NCBI GenBank assembly: GCA_013396915.1
Contig: VWZL01000728.1
Location: forward strand, 434,001-498,000
Length of the DNA stretch: 64,000 bases
DNA from: Stercorarius parasiticus
Taxonomy: Eukaryota > Chordata > Aves > Charadriiformes > Stercorariidae
Direction of reading: 5' to 3'
Positions 23,435-35,595 of the stretch are shown here, piece after piece. The notes beneath the pieces were generated by a model. The model ran no database searches. It was given only the letters and a program-made list of their open reading frames with translations, and had not been told where the DNA came from. The stretch's first letter is position 1. Each line of letters opens with the position of its first letter. Made by a program: the position numbers and the translations under genes.

Positions 23435-23590
23435 TCATAGAATGGTTTAGGTTGGAAAAGATCTTTAAGACCATCAAGTCCAACCATTAACCTAGCACTG
23501 CCAAGTCCACCACTAAACCATGTCCCTAAGCACCACATCTACATGTCTTTTAAATGCCTCCAACTTAATTATCTCACTCCTTCCACATGC
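23435..23590 (-). repeat. CR1 LINE 3' tail, 5'-truncated
   Basis: TCATAGAATGGTTTAGGTTG, then GAAAAGATCTTTAAGACCATCAAGTCCAACC, then the segment with CTAGCACTGCCAAGTCCACC, ACTAAACCATGTCCCTAAGC and ACCACATCTACATG, is the reverse complement of the avian CR1 3' end. The element is thus in minus orientation, with its 3' end (octamer ATTCTATGA, a single copy left) at 23435. It is truncated about 150 bases in, as most CR1 copies are. Low divergence makes it the youngest repeat in the window. It is inactive: no reverse transcriptase is encoded. Confidence 0.92.
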
Positions 23591-26399
23591 TGTTTAGAAG
23601 GGCTAAGTAGAATACTCAGGGTATGATGTGTTAAAGCATAGCCCTAAAATTCAGTGAGACATGCCTCAGTCATGTTTCTTTTCTAAAGGATAGATGGTAC
23701 AACAGAAAAACACAGCTTGTTTGATATGCAGGTGATAAAGCATAGGTAGCAAGGAATGCCTTGCAATCAGGGTTATACACAACCAAAAGACATTTAGTGT
23801 CAAGGATTGTGGCTAGCAGCAAATTGTTATGGACCAATAGATGTAGTCTACTTGATTAGTTTATATTGGGAAAAACTACGTTACTTATCCAAGACTCTGA
23901 AGGTCTGGAAAGTCCTGGCACGGAGTCAATGACACATGCTTAGACAAATGGCCTTATATGCTTAATGGCTTTCAAAAGGTTAAAAAGTGTGCCCACTGTG
24001 TAAGACATACAAATGTTCAACTCTTTAGATCACTGAGAAGACTGTGTTTCATCTCATGTCATACAAAGACAAAAAAAGATCAATCCAGGGCTGAAGGAAT
24101 TCACAAGGCACCTAAGTTACTATGGTGTCTATACCCAAAATCACATAAGAGAATGCTATAAGCACCATAATGTTACTGATGTCTTTAGTGCAAAAGGGAC
24201 AGACTCCGGAAGAAATCTGGGGACATTAAACCCATGGTGGAGAACTCAGCGGCTCTGCCTCTGCATTGAAGAGTCCTTTCTTCCTTTTACCAGCTTTTAC
24301 TTTAGCCCTGGATCACAGGCTAACTCTGCAGCTACAAAGGGACTCTGGGATATGAACAGTGTTAGGAAGTTTACATGAAAATCAGTCTTTTTTAACAGAG
24401 AAAAGGAAGACTGTTCAAAAAAAATCTCTAAAGTATCTGATAAAAACAACTGTCATAAAACTTTAAGGCAGGATCTAAGCTCTGGGCAGATGAATGTTTA
24501 GACAGATAAGAAGTCTGTGAAAAGACAAGTTCAGCCAGGGAATTCCCTTTAACTTGATATTGATAGTATTATTGTCAGGAAAATAAGAAATCACGAAAAG
24601 AAAAGTCAAAGGCACAGAGCTAAGAAGCACATCCCCCAAAGCTAGAAGGCTGCTTCCTTTCAAAGTTCTCTAAATAGTCTCTGAGATCAGAATATGATTT
24701 GAATTCTAAAAAAACTATTAGCTAGATAGAGAATTCAAACCACCTCTTGCAGCAAATGAGCAGGGTGCAGTCAGATGTGGAACATTGGCCGGGGTCGGAA
24801 GGCAGTTAGACAAAATCATTAGGTTTAACCCACAGAAGTCAAATCTCACGGTCAATTGAGTCCACTGGCTTTGCCTCTGCAAAGCATTTTCAGCTGATTA
24901 GATCAGGACAAGAAATGCCTTGCAGTATTATCTTAGTCTTCAAGCTACAGAAACCCTGAGAGCAAAGGGATGAAAATTTAACGTGCTTACTGAAACAGGA
25001 ACTGTGAAAAAACATAAATAATATTACCAAGAATTAAGAGTTTGAAAGCCAGGTGGTTATGCAAGAGAAAAAAATAGAGAGAGAAAAGCTGCAGTTGTGA
25101 CTGTAGCTACACAAAACTGTCTTTGTTCCAGGTGGGAAGAAAATCTGAAAATTTTGAAAATTTCCAGGAAGGAGAGCATTACTTGGTGGCCAAGAAGAAC
25201 AAGGGTGGATTGTTTGGGGTCTTCAGAAATATTTCATTCCAACAAAACACAAATCTTTTATGTCAGTTTCTATTTGAAATGTTATACAGTTCCCTATTGG
25301 AAAAAAAAAAAAACAAAACAGTAAAGTGGGCAAGTGGTGACTTCCAAATGAATAAATAAAGATTCAAAAATTTTAAAAAGAGACATCGCATTCTTAGACT
25401 CTTACACTTTCTTCTTTAAAAAGGAAATTAAACTGAGTGAAAGTTCCTCCATTTCAGTAGAATCAAAAATATTCACTTGGACTGACTGTGGTTCTATCAC
25501 ATTTTCTATGATCAGCTTTACTAGTAATATACATTAGATCTAGAAGTTGGTATATACATTAACAACTTTCAGAAGTGTTATCTTTACAGGAGATAAAGAA
25601 TATTTAGCTATTATTGGAAGGCACTGGCTATGGCTGTATTTCTGTAACTAAGTTTATATCCTTTGCATTGCATGTCACTGATATGGATGCTAAACAGGAG
25701 TCTAGTTATATGCATAACTAGACATATGCAAAAACACTGCAAAATATTAATAAAGCCTTTGAATTTTGCGTTGTGAGTGAGGTATTCCAGCATCCTTCGT
25801 ATAAGCCCAGAATACTGCGGTGACTAATTCCCAGGAAGAACTACTTTGAATCACAAGTTAAAATATAGTCGACACAGAATGAGGATGCAGTATGTAATCT
25901 CAATGAAAGATGAAATATAAAGGATAAGGCTGCCTAATTGCACCAAAGATTCTGTAGTTCAGTGGCATGGCCTAATTTTGTCAGTGGCACACATATCTGA
26001 GGGGAAGACTCATACACTGAAAGAGCCAATAGTTCGTAGTGAAAAGGATTTTCCACCTTTTAAAGTGCTCCTTGCTATCCTTCAGACCCACATCAAGTTT
26101 CTACCACTAGCTCTTACAAGTCATTAAAGATAGCTTTATAAAACAATTTGGTTCCCATTCATCTCCGCAAGATTCAGAGAAAACAGGCATTTAATTTCAA
26201 AGGAATTTAGGAGTCTGTTTCTTTTTTGGAAAACTACCTACTTCTACATAGATGTGAGGAGGCCAAACGAGTTTCATTGCATGCTCACATACTGTAGGCA
26301 ACAGAAGTCAACTTCAGACCATGAGCTAAAACAATAACAAAAATTATATTTTGAGATTAGCAGAGATAAATTCCTAGGAAAATACACGATGTATCATGT
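23591..26399. other. Unannotated non-coding stretch
   Basis: No gene or repeat recognised over 2.8 kb. An A13 run lies at 25301-25313, followed by CAAAACAG. Frames of 60 to 78 codons at 23958, 24475, 25097, 25123 and 25611 carry the Lys/Phe bias of AT-rich DNA. It shows no match to CR1 despite lying beside one. Confidence 0.5.
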
Positions 26400-26660
26400 T
26401 ACATTCCAGGAGAACAGCCTAAAGCGAGGGCAGAAATAAGATGAATTTACATTCCCTTTATGCCCACTCTATTTCAACATACATCGAGCAGCAAAAAGGC
26501 CCTGAGGTATAAATTAGAGCAACAGCTGTTTTTAGCTTGCAACACCTCGTGCTAAGCTGCCTGCAGACTTCCGTGAAACTCGAGATACCCGAAAAACTAT
26601 TTCAGAAATGTTTAAATTCGTATTTTGCCAGGGAGTATGCACCGAAATCCCAGTTTCTTG
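26400..26660. promoter_or_regulatory. Candidate regulatory block with CpG retention
   Basis: Within 26420-26660 there are at least six CpGs (AAAGCGAGG, CATCGAGC, CTCGTGC, TTCCGTG, CTCGAG, CCCGAAA), a clear excess over neighbouring sequence. It also holds a TATA-like GGTATAAATTAGAGC (26506-26520) and an E-box CAGCTG. The 73-codon plus-strand frame at 26537-26758 lies inside it without family resemblance. CpG retention in a depleted genome suggests constraint or hypomethylation. Confidence 0.3.
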
Positions 26661-28892
26661 CAGGTACAAACTGCCCCACTGAGCTATCACTTGTTATGCA
26701 CTTCTCCCCCTCCTCCCCAGCTTTTGCTTCTTTTTGGAGGAGGCCTTTCCTTTTATGAAGAGTAATTTCTGCTTTGGGACTCTCTCCTTTACTTCATAGC
26801 CTTTCTAGGGTGGTAGAGTGCTTGCCTGTAGCCTATTTTTATCTACAATAGGGGATGCTGTCCTTCTTCCTTCCTTTGTGCTCCTCCCCTTAGAAAGGCT
26901 GTCTGGGTAAAGACACATTTCACTGCTCAGCAAGGGACAGGATAGCTTTTGTTAATTGTTCTTCTAATGACTGTATCACCCAAGACAGAGTTAAATGTCT
27001 CTCTCCTAACAATAGTATTCAAAGGGAGATTTGAATTGACTGCAAGCCTGCTTTAGCAAAGTATCTTAATTGACAGGGAAAAATCGACTAGTTTTGTATC
27101 ACTAGCCCATATTATGGAAGAACTGGATCACAAACGTCAGATAAGACTGAAATTAACTAGCACAATTGCCTCGCCTTATCTCTGTTTGGTTTGCTTCTGA
27201 TCAGTCACACAAAGATTACTAGAGGAAGCCACAGGCTTGCTTAAGCAGAAATCAGGATGCAGAGTTAAAATTTCTGTATATTTCCAACATCAAAGCAGTT
27301 CTGCACCTTGTTTATCTGAGCACAATCTGACAGGCATGGGATGTTATGACACCTAAAAATATTGACCTGTGGAAAATTTCATACAGCCACCCCTTCAAGC
27401 TTGCCTTTCATACTTTATTGCAGCTCTTTTTCATATTCACTTCCTAAGCATCTCTTAACCATGCTGGCTACCACATTAGGATATAACTCTTATTGGCTAC
27501 CCAGAAGACTTTTGGCATGCTTACCTCAGCAATTCTGCTGCTTGGTCTTGTGGTTACTACAACCTGACTTCGCAGTTCTCTGTACATAATGATAAAAAAC
27601 AACCTACACTTTATAACTGAGCAAAAATATTGTGTCTGTTCTTTTTTTCTAAACCAACAGATACTCACCATAGGCTGTCAAGATAATAGGATACCTTCTA
27701 TATGTCATCTGACCCACAATGTAATTTGTTTATGTCAAGCAAACAACACAGATCTAAATTTTGTCTGCTTGTGTTTTGTTAAGAGAAAACAGCTTGGGAA
27801 GATCAACAAAACCTCAGCTCTTGCCCCATGGTGTAGTCCACACTTCGATGAGTGATTTGAAAGATACGTGTAAGGGGGAATATCTGCATCTTCCCTGGGA
27901 TGATACAGACAGTTTGGGGCGATCCATCAAATTGCCAAGGCAATAGTAGCCCTGTCAACAGTAAGCCCTTCAAGAATTGTTTCACATCGGGGTGGACCGT
28001 GTTTGGTGTTTTTTTTCCCTGCCGCAATATCTCAGGGACTCTTAGTCCATGTCTTAAGACAGAGAAAAGAAAGGAAATTTTCCCCCTTTGAAACCTGCCG
28101 AAAGGCTGATACTCTGACTGATCTGAGACCATGTGGACTGGTCAGACTGAGAACATGTGGCTAAACATGACTTAGCTCACAGCTGCAATAGCAAGGAGAT
28201 TTCACTTTTGGGCTGTGGTGTTTTTTAGGATAGGATAGTGTCAAGACAGTAGGTCCTGAGGTGCTACAGCAATGCCACAAACAGAGGGCAGAGAAGGAGC
28301 AGATCAGTAGTGACAGCAGATGATGCATTTAGGGATCAGCAGTAATTCAGTGGGAGCCACATATATATCAACCCAGAAGTGAGATTACAGTATTGAGCTC
28401 CCCTGAAGTTCAAAACTGGGACAGAAAGGGTGCACTACAGCTTTAATTACACTATTAAGGTTTCTTTTCAGGAGAATTTACCATCCACTCTCAGGTACTC
28501 ACACAAATGGTAAAATCAAGGAATATTTAGGGAGTGGAAGAGTTTTAATACTGGGTGGCAGATCTCTCACAGGCTCTAATTTTATTCTGCGTATTAGAAA
28601 TTGTTCCCAGGAGACACTTGCTCAGCACCTGAGAAGCATAATATTAATCGCTTCTCCCCAGTTCCACTTTTCAGGGTACTCTTGAGTAAAACAAGAGACC
28701 AGAAACAGTATTTTATAGTGGCAAAAAAATTAAGCGCACCTGATTTAGTTTCTCGTTGCTCTCCAAATCACCACCATTAGCAGAAGCTATTACTATCTGT
28801 GCTGATTCTCCCAGCTTTATTTTTCCTAAAGCCTGAGGCTTTATCAATATATTTTGTAAAACAACACGTACAGAATCCAGACACCTCAGTCT
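26661..28892. other. Unannotated non-coding stretch
   Basis: No gene recognised. Overlapping frames at 27362-28132 on both strands (61 to 109 codons) are mutually exclusive and resemble nothing. An 11-of-13 CTCF-like match (CAAACAGAGGGCA) occurs at 28278-28290, too weak to list separately. No repeat was identified. Confidence 0.45.
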
Positions 28893-28970
28893 CATGCATG
28901 TGCACATACATACACATGTACAAAGTATGCCTCTGCACACCCAAAAACCCTTGACAAAAAAAAAAAAAAA
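28893..28970 (+). repeat. CA/TG-rich microsatellite and A15 run
   Basis: A degenerate CATG/CATA alternation at 28893-28920 is followed, after 35 unrelated bases, by 15 consecutive A residues (28956-28970). There is no retrogene or SINE sequence upstream of the A-run, so it is not evidence of retrotransposition. Confidence 0.7.
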
Positions 28971-31900
28971 GACTAGCCAAGGTAATGCAATCAGTCTCCG
29001 ACATCCTGAAGTAATTGGCAAAAATCAAGGGGAAAATTAAGCGTGCCACTTAATGAGTAGGCTTCACCAGATCTTGTGGACTTTAAAATCTCAGAGTGCT
29101 TTTAGACAGGAAATTTATGTCTGCTTTAGCCCTTCTTTTCTCCATCCATCTTGACAGCGCTGGGTGGATGAAAAAAGAGGAGGGGACAGGCCAGAGAGGG
29201 CTCACGGCTGCCTTATTAGGCTCTGCTTTTTGAGAGCCCCTCTTCACCAGCCATTTTCTTTGCACTCTCTGGAAGCAGAACAGAGATGAGGAACAACCTT
29301 TGCTGCTTCCTCTGTCCTTCTAGTTCCCCTGGAGCCATTCAGCTGAGTGCTTCTCCCTGGCTGGCTTCTAGGACATTCCCCCCACTGTCACTCAGGATAT
29401 GTCAACAGCTCCTTTCAGCACCGCTCTGGTGTGTTGTCTCTTCTGCATCTTTTTGAGGTAAATCAGTGCTAATCTGTGAACAATGAACCAAGGGGCAGAA
29501 GAAATATCTGGATTAGAGTTGTTAATTTGAACTACCTGTCCTGCATCTGCTTGCCTACTTCTCAGCTATTTCCAGCCCTGACATTGTCTTTCTCTAGCTG
29601 GTTAACTCTGCCTGATCCCCGTGCTCAAATGTTTTGGCTGCTCGTTCACAGCTGTGAACCTCGGACCATCCTGGGGGACACAGGGAAGCTTCCAGGGAGC
29701 TCAGTGCACTAATGCTTTAGCACATTATCTTCCCTTCACTGAGCAGCAGACCTTGACCTCGTCTCTATTTGCAGCATCTTTGAGATAGGTCCTGTTCTCA
29801 AGTCCATGGAAACCAACAAATGGGCCTTGGATCAGGTGCTCAGGCTCAGATTCCTCAGGAGGTGAACATAACTCTTTCTTATTGATTTTCATTTGTAACT
29901 TGGTGCCTATGTACCTGTAAGCATCTGAGTTTCTACAGCATAATGAATTCTCACAGAAAACAAACCTCACCTCTTTATCACAAATAAGTCATCACTAATC
30001 TTCCCATCAACTGTCTGTAACAACTTACAGAGTCAGAAATTAAATATTCTGGGCTTTTTTCTGTCTAAAAAGGGACAGTTTTCATTCACCTATTTTTCAT
30101 TTTTTCATAGGAATTCTGCTTTTTTTTAGTATGCAAATATATATGCATATATAAACACATGTGCACGTCTACATGTATGTGCAAATACCCAAGCCCTTAG
30201 TACTGGTGCACACATCTTTTTCTGAATTGCAGTCATGCTAAACAAAATACCTCCAGGGCTTTTCTCACCACTTCTTTTCACATGTTTGACAGTTTCCCAG
30301 GGAATTAGTCTTAGTACATTATTGGATATGTGTTCTAAATAATTAAATTTGACAATTATGTGGGAGAAACCTCAGACAAAAAGAACTGAAATCTCTGAAT
30401 GCAAAAAAAAATACTGGGAAGGTTCTTTTCCTTTCTCTTTAAGATACTCTGTCCCTCCCTTTGTCTGTATCTTCCGTCCCATTAAATGTCATTGCTCATC
30501 ATGTTGATATGCAGAATCTCATCTCAGCAGGTACATTTCATTTATTGAAACATTATTTGAGAACAACTTTATTAAAGATTCAAGATGCCAATACAAGATG
30601 ACACAGTGCATAGCAGCTTGTAACTTGGAAAGCTTTACAGAATTAAACAACATTCAGCAGCAAGGAGGATACGGTATGAATTACAGAAAGGAGCGGTGTT
30701 AAGCTTATCCATGGTGAATAAATTAAAAGTGTTCAGTCACATGGTCAGTAATGAAGATAGGCAGGAGCACACATACATAGACAGAAGACAAGAAACTGTG
30801 TTTTGGAAGAGGTGGGAAGGGACAGAGAAAGAGGCAAGAAAACTTATTTCAGATTACGGGATGTGCAGAGAAGGTTGTAGAGTTCAGGAGAAAGCGATAC
30901 CTGGAAAGGCAAAGGAGTTCTGCTGCCTCACGTTTTTCTGGCTGACAGAAGGTTATTGTGAAAGGTAAAAACTACCCCATTTAGATTTGGGTATTGGCAT
31001 CTACTAGCAATGATTCTGAGGTCTGCCTTTGGGGGCCAGAACTCACAGCACTCTGACGCGTTTGCCCAGTGAAGGACCTGGCCCCCACAAATTGCAAGAC
31101 CTTTGCTCAGCTAAAGCTCTTAAGTAAGCTCATTGCATAATGCAACCAAATGTGAGCACCAACAACTGAGTATCAGCAAAGAAAACATATGAAGAATAGC
31201 TGGGAAGAAACATAATGAATAACATTATTTGTAAAGAATATAATTTAGCTAGAGCCAGAACTGAGTACCGGGTAAACAGATTTGCAAATAATATGTTTGA
31301 AATACACTGAGAAAAAAAATATCCAAAGCATTAGTAAGCCAAGCCAAAACTTTATGCCCATATCAGTTGGGTTTTTTTTAATGTCTTTTTTAAAAAAAAT
31401 TGGGACATCCACAAGAACTATTTAATTGCCAATTAGGGATTTCTCAAGTTTTTGTTTACTGTAGAAAAACAGTCTTCAAAGGATGCTCAGCAAAACAAAC
31501 CTTACTAATACCACTTTCTGACCTTTTGAAAATAAGCCTTGTGAAGTATTTTTAAAAGTCTGTTAACAGAAAATAGAAAACTTCGAAAAATACTGAATAA
31601 AAAAAAAATATTTCCACATACTTACAAAAACAGGGAAACATTCACAACCTGCTCATGCTATTGGCATTTGTGCGTTCCTTTTCCACTACTGAAGACTCCT
31701 CTTTCTAGGAGAGATGTTCACACTTCCCTAGAATCAAAGAAAAGGTGTCAGCATACTTCGTATAGTAAATAAAGTTCTGGCATTCTCAAACCTCACCTCC
31801 CTCCACCCCAGCAAGCCACCCCATAAATCTAAAGATTCCCTAGTGCCATATGGTTTTCCAGCATATGCCCTTCCAGAGCTTCTATAAAAATTTTCCACCA

Positions 31901-33770
31901 TAAATTACAGCTTTTTCCTTGTGATTTTATTTGTTTTCCAGACATTTCTCTTACAGAGACACCATCTTTTTCAGATAGGGAAACAGCACCCAGTAGGGTA
32001 GAAAAAGCATAGGTTAAAGGAGAGGGAAGGAAGCAAGTGTGGCCCAATGCATGAAGCATGACTCTGTAAGCTAAAACATCTGGATCCTTTTCCCGTTTCT
32101 GCTTATGAACTTCATCATCTTGTTTTTATTTGCTCTTGTGCTCAACCTGAAGATCCTTAGGCCAGACACCCCCTGAAGTCTTGCTTGTAGCACGCATGGT
32201 ATGGCAGAGTCTGACATCCTTTAGATGGATCCAATAGGAAAAAATATTAGCAATAAGGTTAATACTTATCCAGCTGATGTGTATAGGATGTGATGGCTGC
32301 TGCCTTCACCACACAATATTTCTGCATAAAGTATTTAAGATTATTTTCTTAGGAATAGAGGTCCTAATGTAGGAGTACTTTTCCCATGACAGGCCCATAT
32401 CCCATTTACTAGTTCACTAATAAGTTGGCATTCAACTTTATGATGCAAATGCCCACTCTTAAGGAACTGAAGTGAGAACATGAAGAAGCCATACGGGAGA
32501 AGCTGCTAACCACTGACCTGTGGCCAAACCCATGCTGAGCACAGGCTTCCGCAGGAGGTGAAGGATTCTGGTTGGCCCTTTACTATTCCTTCAGGTCACA
32601 GCAAAGCAGAAGTGAGCCACCAGAGACTCATATCTGAGCTAGAAACATAAATGGGCAAGATGGTCCCTCAGTCTGTTTTCAAGGAAGTTCTTTTTGAGGA
32701 CACCTGAATGAACTCAGGTAATCTACAGGTTTTGGCTTGAGTTCATAATGAAATATCCCACTTGACAGAAGTTTCGAATAAACTTATGAGTATGCAAAAA
32801 CGTTGCACCTTTTCTGTACTCATTTTACTTCATTGTTGTTAGATGCAAAGGTAACAAAATGACATGAGAGAACATGTTCTCCATGTATAAATGCTCATAA
32901 ACAGAGATGAGAAAGGAAGAGAAGGCTCAAGAGAGAACTTTGTAATGATTTCCAATCTTTTTTGGAGACCTAAAGCAGACTCTTCCAGAGATAGGCTGTA
33001 CTCAGACAAATCCATCTTCGTGTCTGGAAAGTCCCCAATCACAAAACCTCAGAACTTGATGGCATTTAGGAACCTAATGCTCATCTCAAAGTTCAGCTCC
33101 TGTTGGAATCAGTGCAATGTGCCAAAATCTCTTAAAGAGCTGGTTCTTTGTTAGAAGAAAAGGTGAATGTGGCTCTGATCTCTTTCACACAGTGCCATAG
33201 ATATGACTGATAAATTCTTAGCTGCAGGTTCTTTGCTCCTGTCCTCCTCAACACGTAGTAGATGGTTTGGGGTATACTTACAGAAAGAAATCCTAGAAGA
33301 GGTGACCTGGGCACAAATAAAGACATTTCTCCGTTGCACTCCCGTAGCTCTGGGACCATGAAGATCATGAAATTGCAATTCGTGGTCACTGACTGGTAGT
33401 CTTCTGTCTGCCTGCAGCTAGCTGTGTGGAGTGACTGTTCTGGAATATGAAATTAGAGAAACATCTACTTTGGTAGCTGGAGTGGGTGCAAGGGAGAGAT
33501 GGAGAAATTCTCTTTAGAAAGAGAGCAGCTAGTGGTCAGCACGTAGCTGTATTTCTGCCCCAGACCACAGCAAACTCCCAAATTGAACAAATGAACCGCA
33601 AAAAAGCTCAGTGTCATTTCAGTTCCATTCTAGACTCAGACCCATCCCTGCCTTCCTACCACAAAGGGGTTCTTTTCTGCGAGAAAGGGAAAAGTTAGTT
33701 ACACAATTCCTCCTGTTCTCTTCTGGATTAGGGTAGTGCAGTCTAGACTTGCAATTTAGAAGGCTGTTTA
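28971..33770. other. Long unannotated non-coding stretch
   Basis: No gene or confident repeat in 4.8 kb. It includes an AT/CA alternating stretch at 30130-30170, the opposed T8 and A8 runs with ATGTC and GGACAT at their ends near 31370-31417, an A8-9 run near 31600, and a faint MIR-like stretch at 32035-32120. The inverted ACCTGA/TCAGGT pair near 32702-32719 is too short to interpret. Frames of 60 to 90 codons look like chance. Confidence 0.45.
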
Positions 33771-35395
33771 TAGGCAGCTGCTTGGCAAAGAGCAGACATC
33801 TTTCTTGTAGTCCAATAGATTTAAGTATTTAAAGGCCAGCTGCACAGAGCAATGTCCCAGAACATTGTCACTGGGACATGGTGACTCATGCACAGCTAGA
33901 GGAACATGAATTGGACTTTCTGCCACAAGATGGGGCTCTGCCTGCCCTATTTCCTCATATACCCTATTTTGTGCTTTGCTTCCTCTCCTGCGCGAAAAAT
34001 CGTTGTTTCCTTGGTTATAATGTGTCTTTTTTTTTCCTTCCTGTTTTGCTGTACTGAAGCACATTTATTTTCCATGGCAAGAAAACAACTTTTCTGTCTT
34101 GCCCCCAAACAGACACACAAAACTGACAAAGCCTCTAGGATCCCCTTAGCTGAGATAGATGAGCTGTACTTACAGAATTAAAGCAAAACCTTTATTGTGA
34201 GGGAAACGATGCTATAACAAAGCCATCTGTTTCATAGCCTCCTGAAACAGAGAGCATTCGTACAGGTTTCCTGCTTATTATTTGAGTGTTTTTCTCCTAA
34301 CAAGCAGAGGACCAGTGACCAGATTCTGATGTTTGGTGCTCACTGGAGAAACAGGAACAAGCTGAAGCTGGCAGAACTGTGTTGGATTTTTATCGGGGAA
34401 TGAATTGCAACCTCATTTCATAGCAAAGAAATTATAAGTACTGTGGTTGTGCCCAGGGGCTTTCAGTGGATCTTCACAATGACTGGTAGTTAACACACGC
34501 ATATAAAGACAATTTATTCATGGAGGGTCAGTTGGCTGAAAATTGGGCACCATTTCTTTCATATGGAAGGGGATAGCTTTGAATAGGATTGCTGGTTTCT
34601 ATCCGTCAGGTACCAAATGCCTTAAGTGAATTCCATCACTTGTACTTACTGATGTGCGAATATGGTCGTATCAGAGCTGCCCATCAGCCTCTATCCATCT
34701 ACTGTTGCAAACCAAGTCACTCTGATCACTTTAGGAGGTCATCACCCAGACCCAGCACGCAGGGAGGGGACCTTCCATCTCCCTTCAGTGTGGGATGTTC
34801 CTAGGTGGTGGGATCTCTGGGTGAGCACTTCTGAAGATGATCACATGTAGCTCTGGAGCTCTGGCACTGCAGGGTGATCACACCTCAGGGAAGAGAACCA
34901 CCATGCACGAACCTTCATGTCCAAGTGTCCAGAAATGTATGCTGAACATCTGAACTTCTCCAGCAAGCAGACTTGATTCCTGCTAAGAGTCTTTTTTCTA
35001 TTTTTTAATTTTTTTTATTTAATTTTTTTTACTTTTCTGTCACCTCTTTCTTGTTGCTGCTTGTAATCTCAGGACTACGCTTCCTGCACTGCATCTTCTT
35101 GCATCTTCCACACTTCCCTGTCCACTCCACCCAAAAATGTCCTCATAACTTCTTCCAAGCAGCAAAATTTAAAAATGGCAATCATCAGCATGGCTCTTGG
35201 AGGATACCGAGCCAAGCCAGCCCTCTGAAAGTCTAGCAGCTGTGCCTGCCATGCCTTCCTGTACATTAGCAAATACTACTGGTTCTTTTCTTGATTTTGT
35301 CACTTCACTACTGTGTGTCCTTTACATATCCCTTTGTTCATCCTAATTGTTTGATCCTACAATAGAAATGATCATATTCATGAAGGCGGTTTAAC
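33771..35395. other. Unannotated non-coding stretch with T-rich tract
   Basis: No gene. Complementary frames at 33768-34181 (up to 98 codons) are antiparallel shadows of one another. A T-rich low-complexity tract spans 34990-35038. A CpG-poor, slightly GC-richer patch at 34700-34900 shows no repeat similarity. Confidence 0.45.
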
Positions 35396-35399
35396 TGAG

Positions 35400-35595
35400 T
35401 TACAAGCCTTTGGAATCATAGACCCCTCTATAGACGATCCTCTACATTTCTCATAGTCTGTTATGCACAGTTACTGCTAAATTTTAGCTATGGGAAGGTG
35501 ACACTTTTTCTTTGAGCAGTTGTGAGCCATTTAGAATGGTTTTGCAGACCACCAACAGCCTGTGAACCATTGGTCAATGTATGTTACCCCTAACT
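35400..35595. repeat. Possible hAT-type DNA transposon remnant
   Basis: TTTTGCAGACCACCAACAGC then CTGTGAACCATTGGTCAATG (35540-35579) resembles the terminal region of Charlie-like hAT elements, where 'gcagaccaccagtggtccgtgaaccac' precedes the inverted repeat. TCATAGACCCCTCTATAGAC at 35417-35436 is also reminiscent. Terminal inverted repeats and the 8-bp target duplication are not recognisable. Low confidence. Confidence 0.25.

Noticed and set aside
28278..28290. Second CTCF-like match CAAACAGAGGGCA
   Set aside because: Only 11 of 13 core positions, with mismatches at informative positions.
28956..28970. A15 run as the tail of a retroposed gene
   Set aside because: The upstream sequence is a CA/TG microsatellite and shows no spliced-gene or SINE sequence. 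No target duplication is visible.
32035..32120. MIR-like segment (ACATCTGGATCCTTTTCCCG area)
   Set aside because: Resembles the tRNA-like head loosely, but the expected 'gaccttgggcaagtca' core cannot be found.
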